Assembly: GCA_031761405.1 (NCBI GenBank)
Contig: JASEVX010000010.1
Span: 35,130,753-35,194,752 of the forward strand
Direction: 5' to 3'
Source: Serripes groenlandicus
Taxonomy: Eukaryota; Mollusca; Bivalvia; Cardiida; Cardiidae
Length of the DNA stretch: 64,000 nucleotides
Made by a program: the position numbers and the translations under genes. Under the pieces are notes generated by a model that searched no databases, was not told the DNA's origin, and was given only the letters and a program-made list of their open reading frames with translations. Shown in pieces: positions 63,820 through 64,000 of the stretch; position 1 is the stretch's first letter, and every line of letters starts with the position of its first letter.

Positions 63820-64000
63820 GTAAAGTCCTATCAAACAGTACTTATATTTATATATACCGAACCGCCATTGTGACAGCTATGTCGAGCTCATTGTAAGCGG
63901 GCTCGACAATAACAACTTATGGATGGGCTCACATTGTCTGTACTTTAATACTATCCCAATGAGAAAAGATAATTTAAATCATTTCAAACTTGTTTAAAGA

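Overview
This window is nuclear DNA from an animal, most likely a bivalve mollusc. The evidence is sparse genes with GT/AG introns, AT-rich and repeat-dominated intergenic DNA, tRNA-derived SINEs with (CAAT)n tails, many palindromic MITEs, a CR1/Jockey-like LINE, and several long-unit tandem repeats of a style I associate with bivalve genomes. The bivalve assignment is inference from repeat style and was not tested by search. There are no operons, CRISPR arrays or prokaryotic features. Most open frames longer than 60 codons lie in repeats and are not genes.

Genes. (1) The one clearly intact host gene is a four-exon NADPH-dependent FMN reductase-family flavoprotein on the + strand: exons 36173-36293, 39239-39481, 40423-40479 and 45618-45802. 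All junctions are GT/AG, all introns are phase 1, and the product is 201 aa. (2) A type II membrane carbohydrate sulfotransferase (CHST15-like) is represented by a membrane-anchor exon (54764-54919) and a PAPS-loop exon (56680-56867). The second exon carries a frameshift and a changed loop residue, so it looks like a pseudogene or contains an assembly error. (3) A decayed minus-strand copy of an uncharacterised protein family, which I remember as multiplied in molluscs and cnidarians, lies at about 58830-61085. (4) A LINE with a 677-codon reverse-transcriptase frame occupies 15742-18031, and a second LINE fragment lies at 7310-7712 on the minus strand. (5) A possible orphan exon lies at 63743-63819.

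Layout. 0-7 kb: MITEs, SINE copies and two 160-bp tandem repeats. 7-15 kb: LINE fragment, dispersed repeats, a candidate core promoter near 10.3 kb, an AP-1-rich repeat at 10.7 kb and a 155-bp tandem family at 11.2-13.3 kb. 15.5-18.6 kb: minisatellite, LINE, SINE and a 129-bp palindrome. 20.9-23.5 kb: a 36-bp minisatellite that is open in several frames. 23.9-26.5 kb: GAGATATCTC-rich simple sequence and small inverted repeats. 26.6-35.9 kb: MITEs, a SINE nested in a MITE, a 17-bp minisatellite (29.5-30.5 kb) and an 86-bp tandem repeat. 36-46 kb: the FMN reductase gene with repeat-filled introns. 46-51.4 kb: MITE, SINE and 155-bp tandem repeats. 51.87-54.46 kb: a 2.6-kb inverted-repeat element whose arms are 21-bp minisatellites. 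54.7-58.3 kb: sulfotransferase remnant with a foldback MITE in its intron. 58.8-62.1 kb: decayed gene and a 64-bp array. 62.3-64 kb: MITE-A, SINE and MITE-D.

The most interesting pattern is that three MITE families (here A, B and C) share parts pairwise. A and C share their outer termini (TTAACCCTTTC), A and B share the 19-bp central hairpin, and B and C share the hairpin arms. This suggests modular exchange among palindromic elements. Family labels A-D are mine, for this window only.
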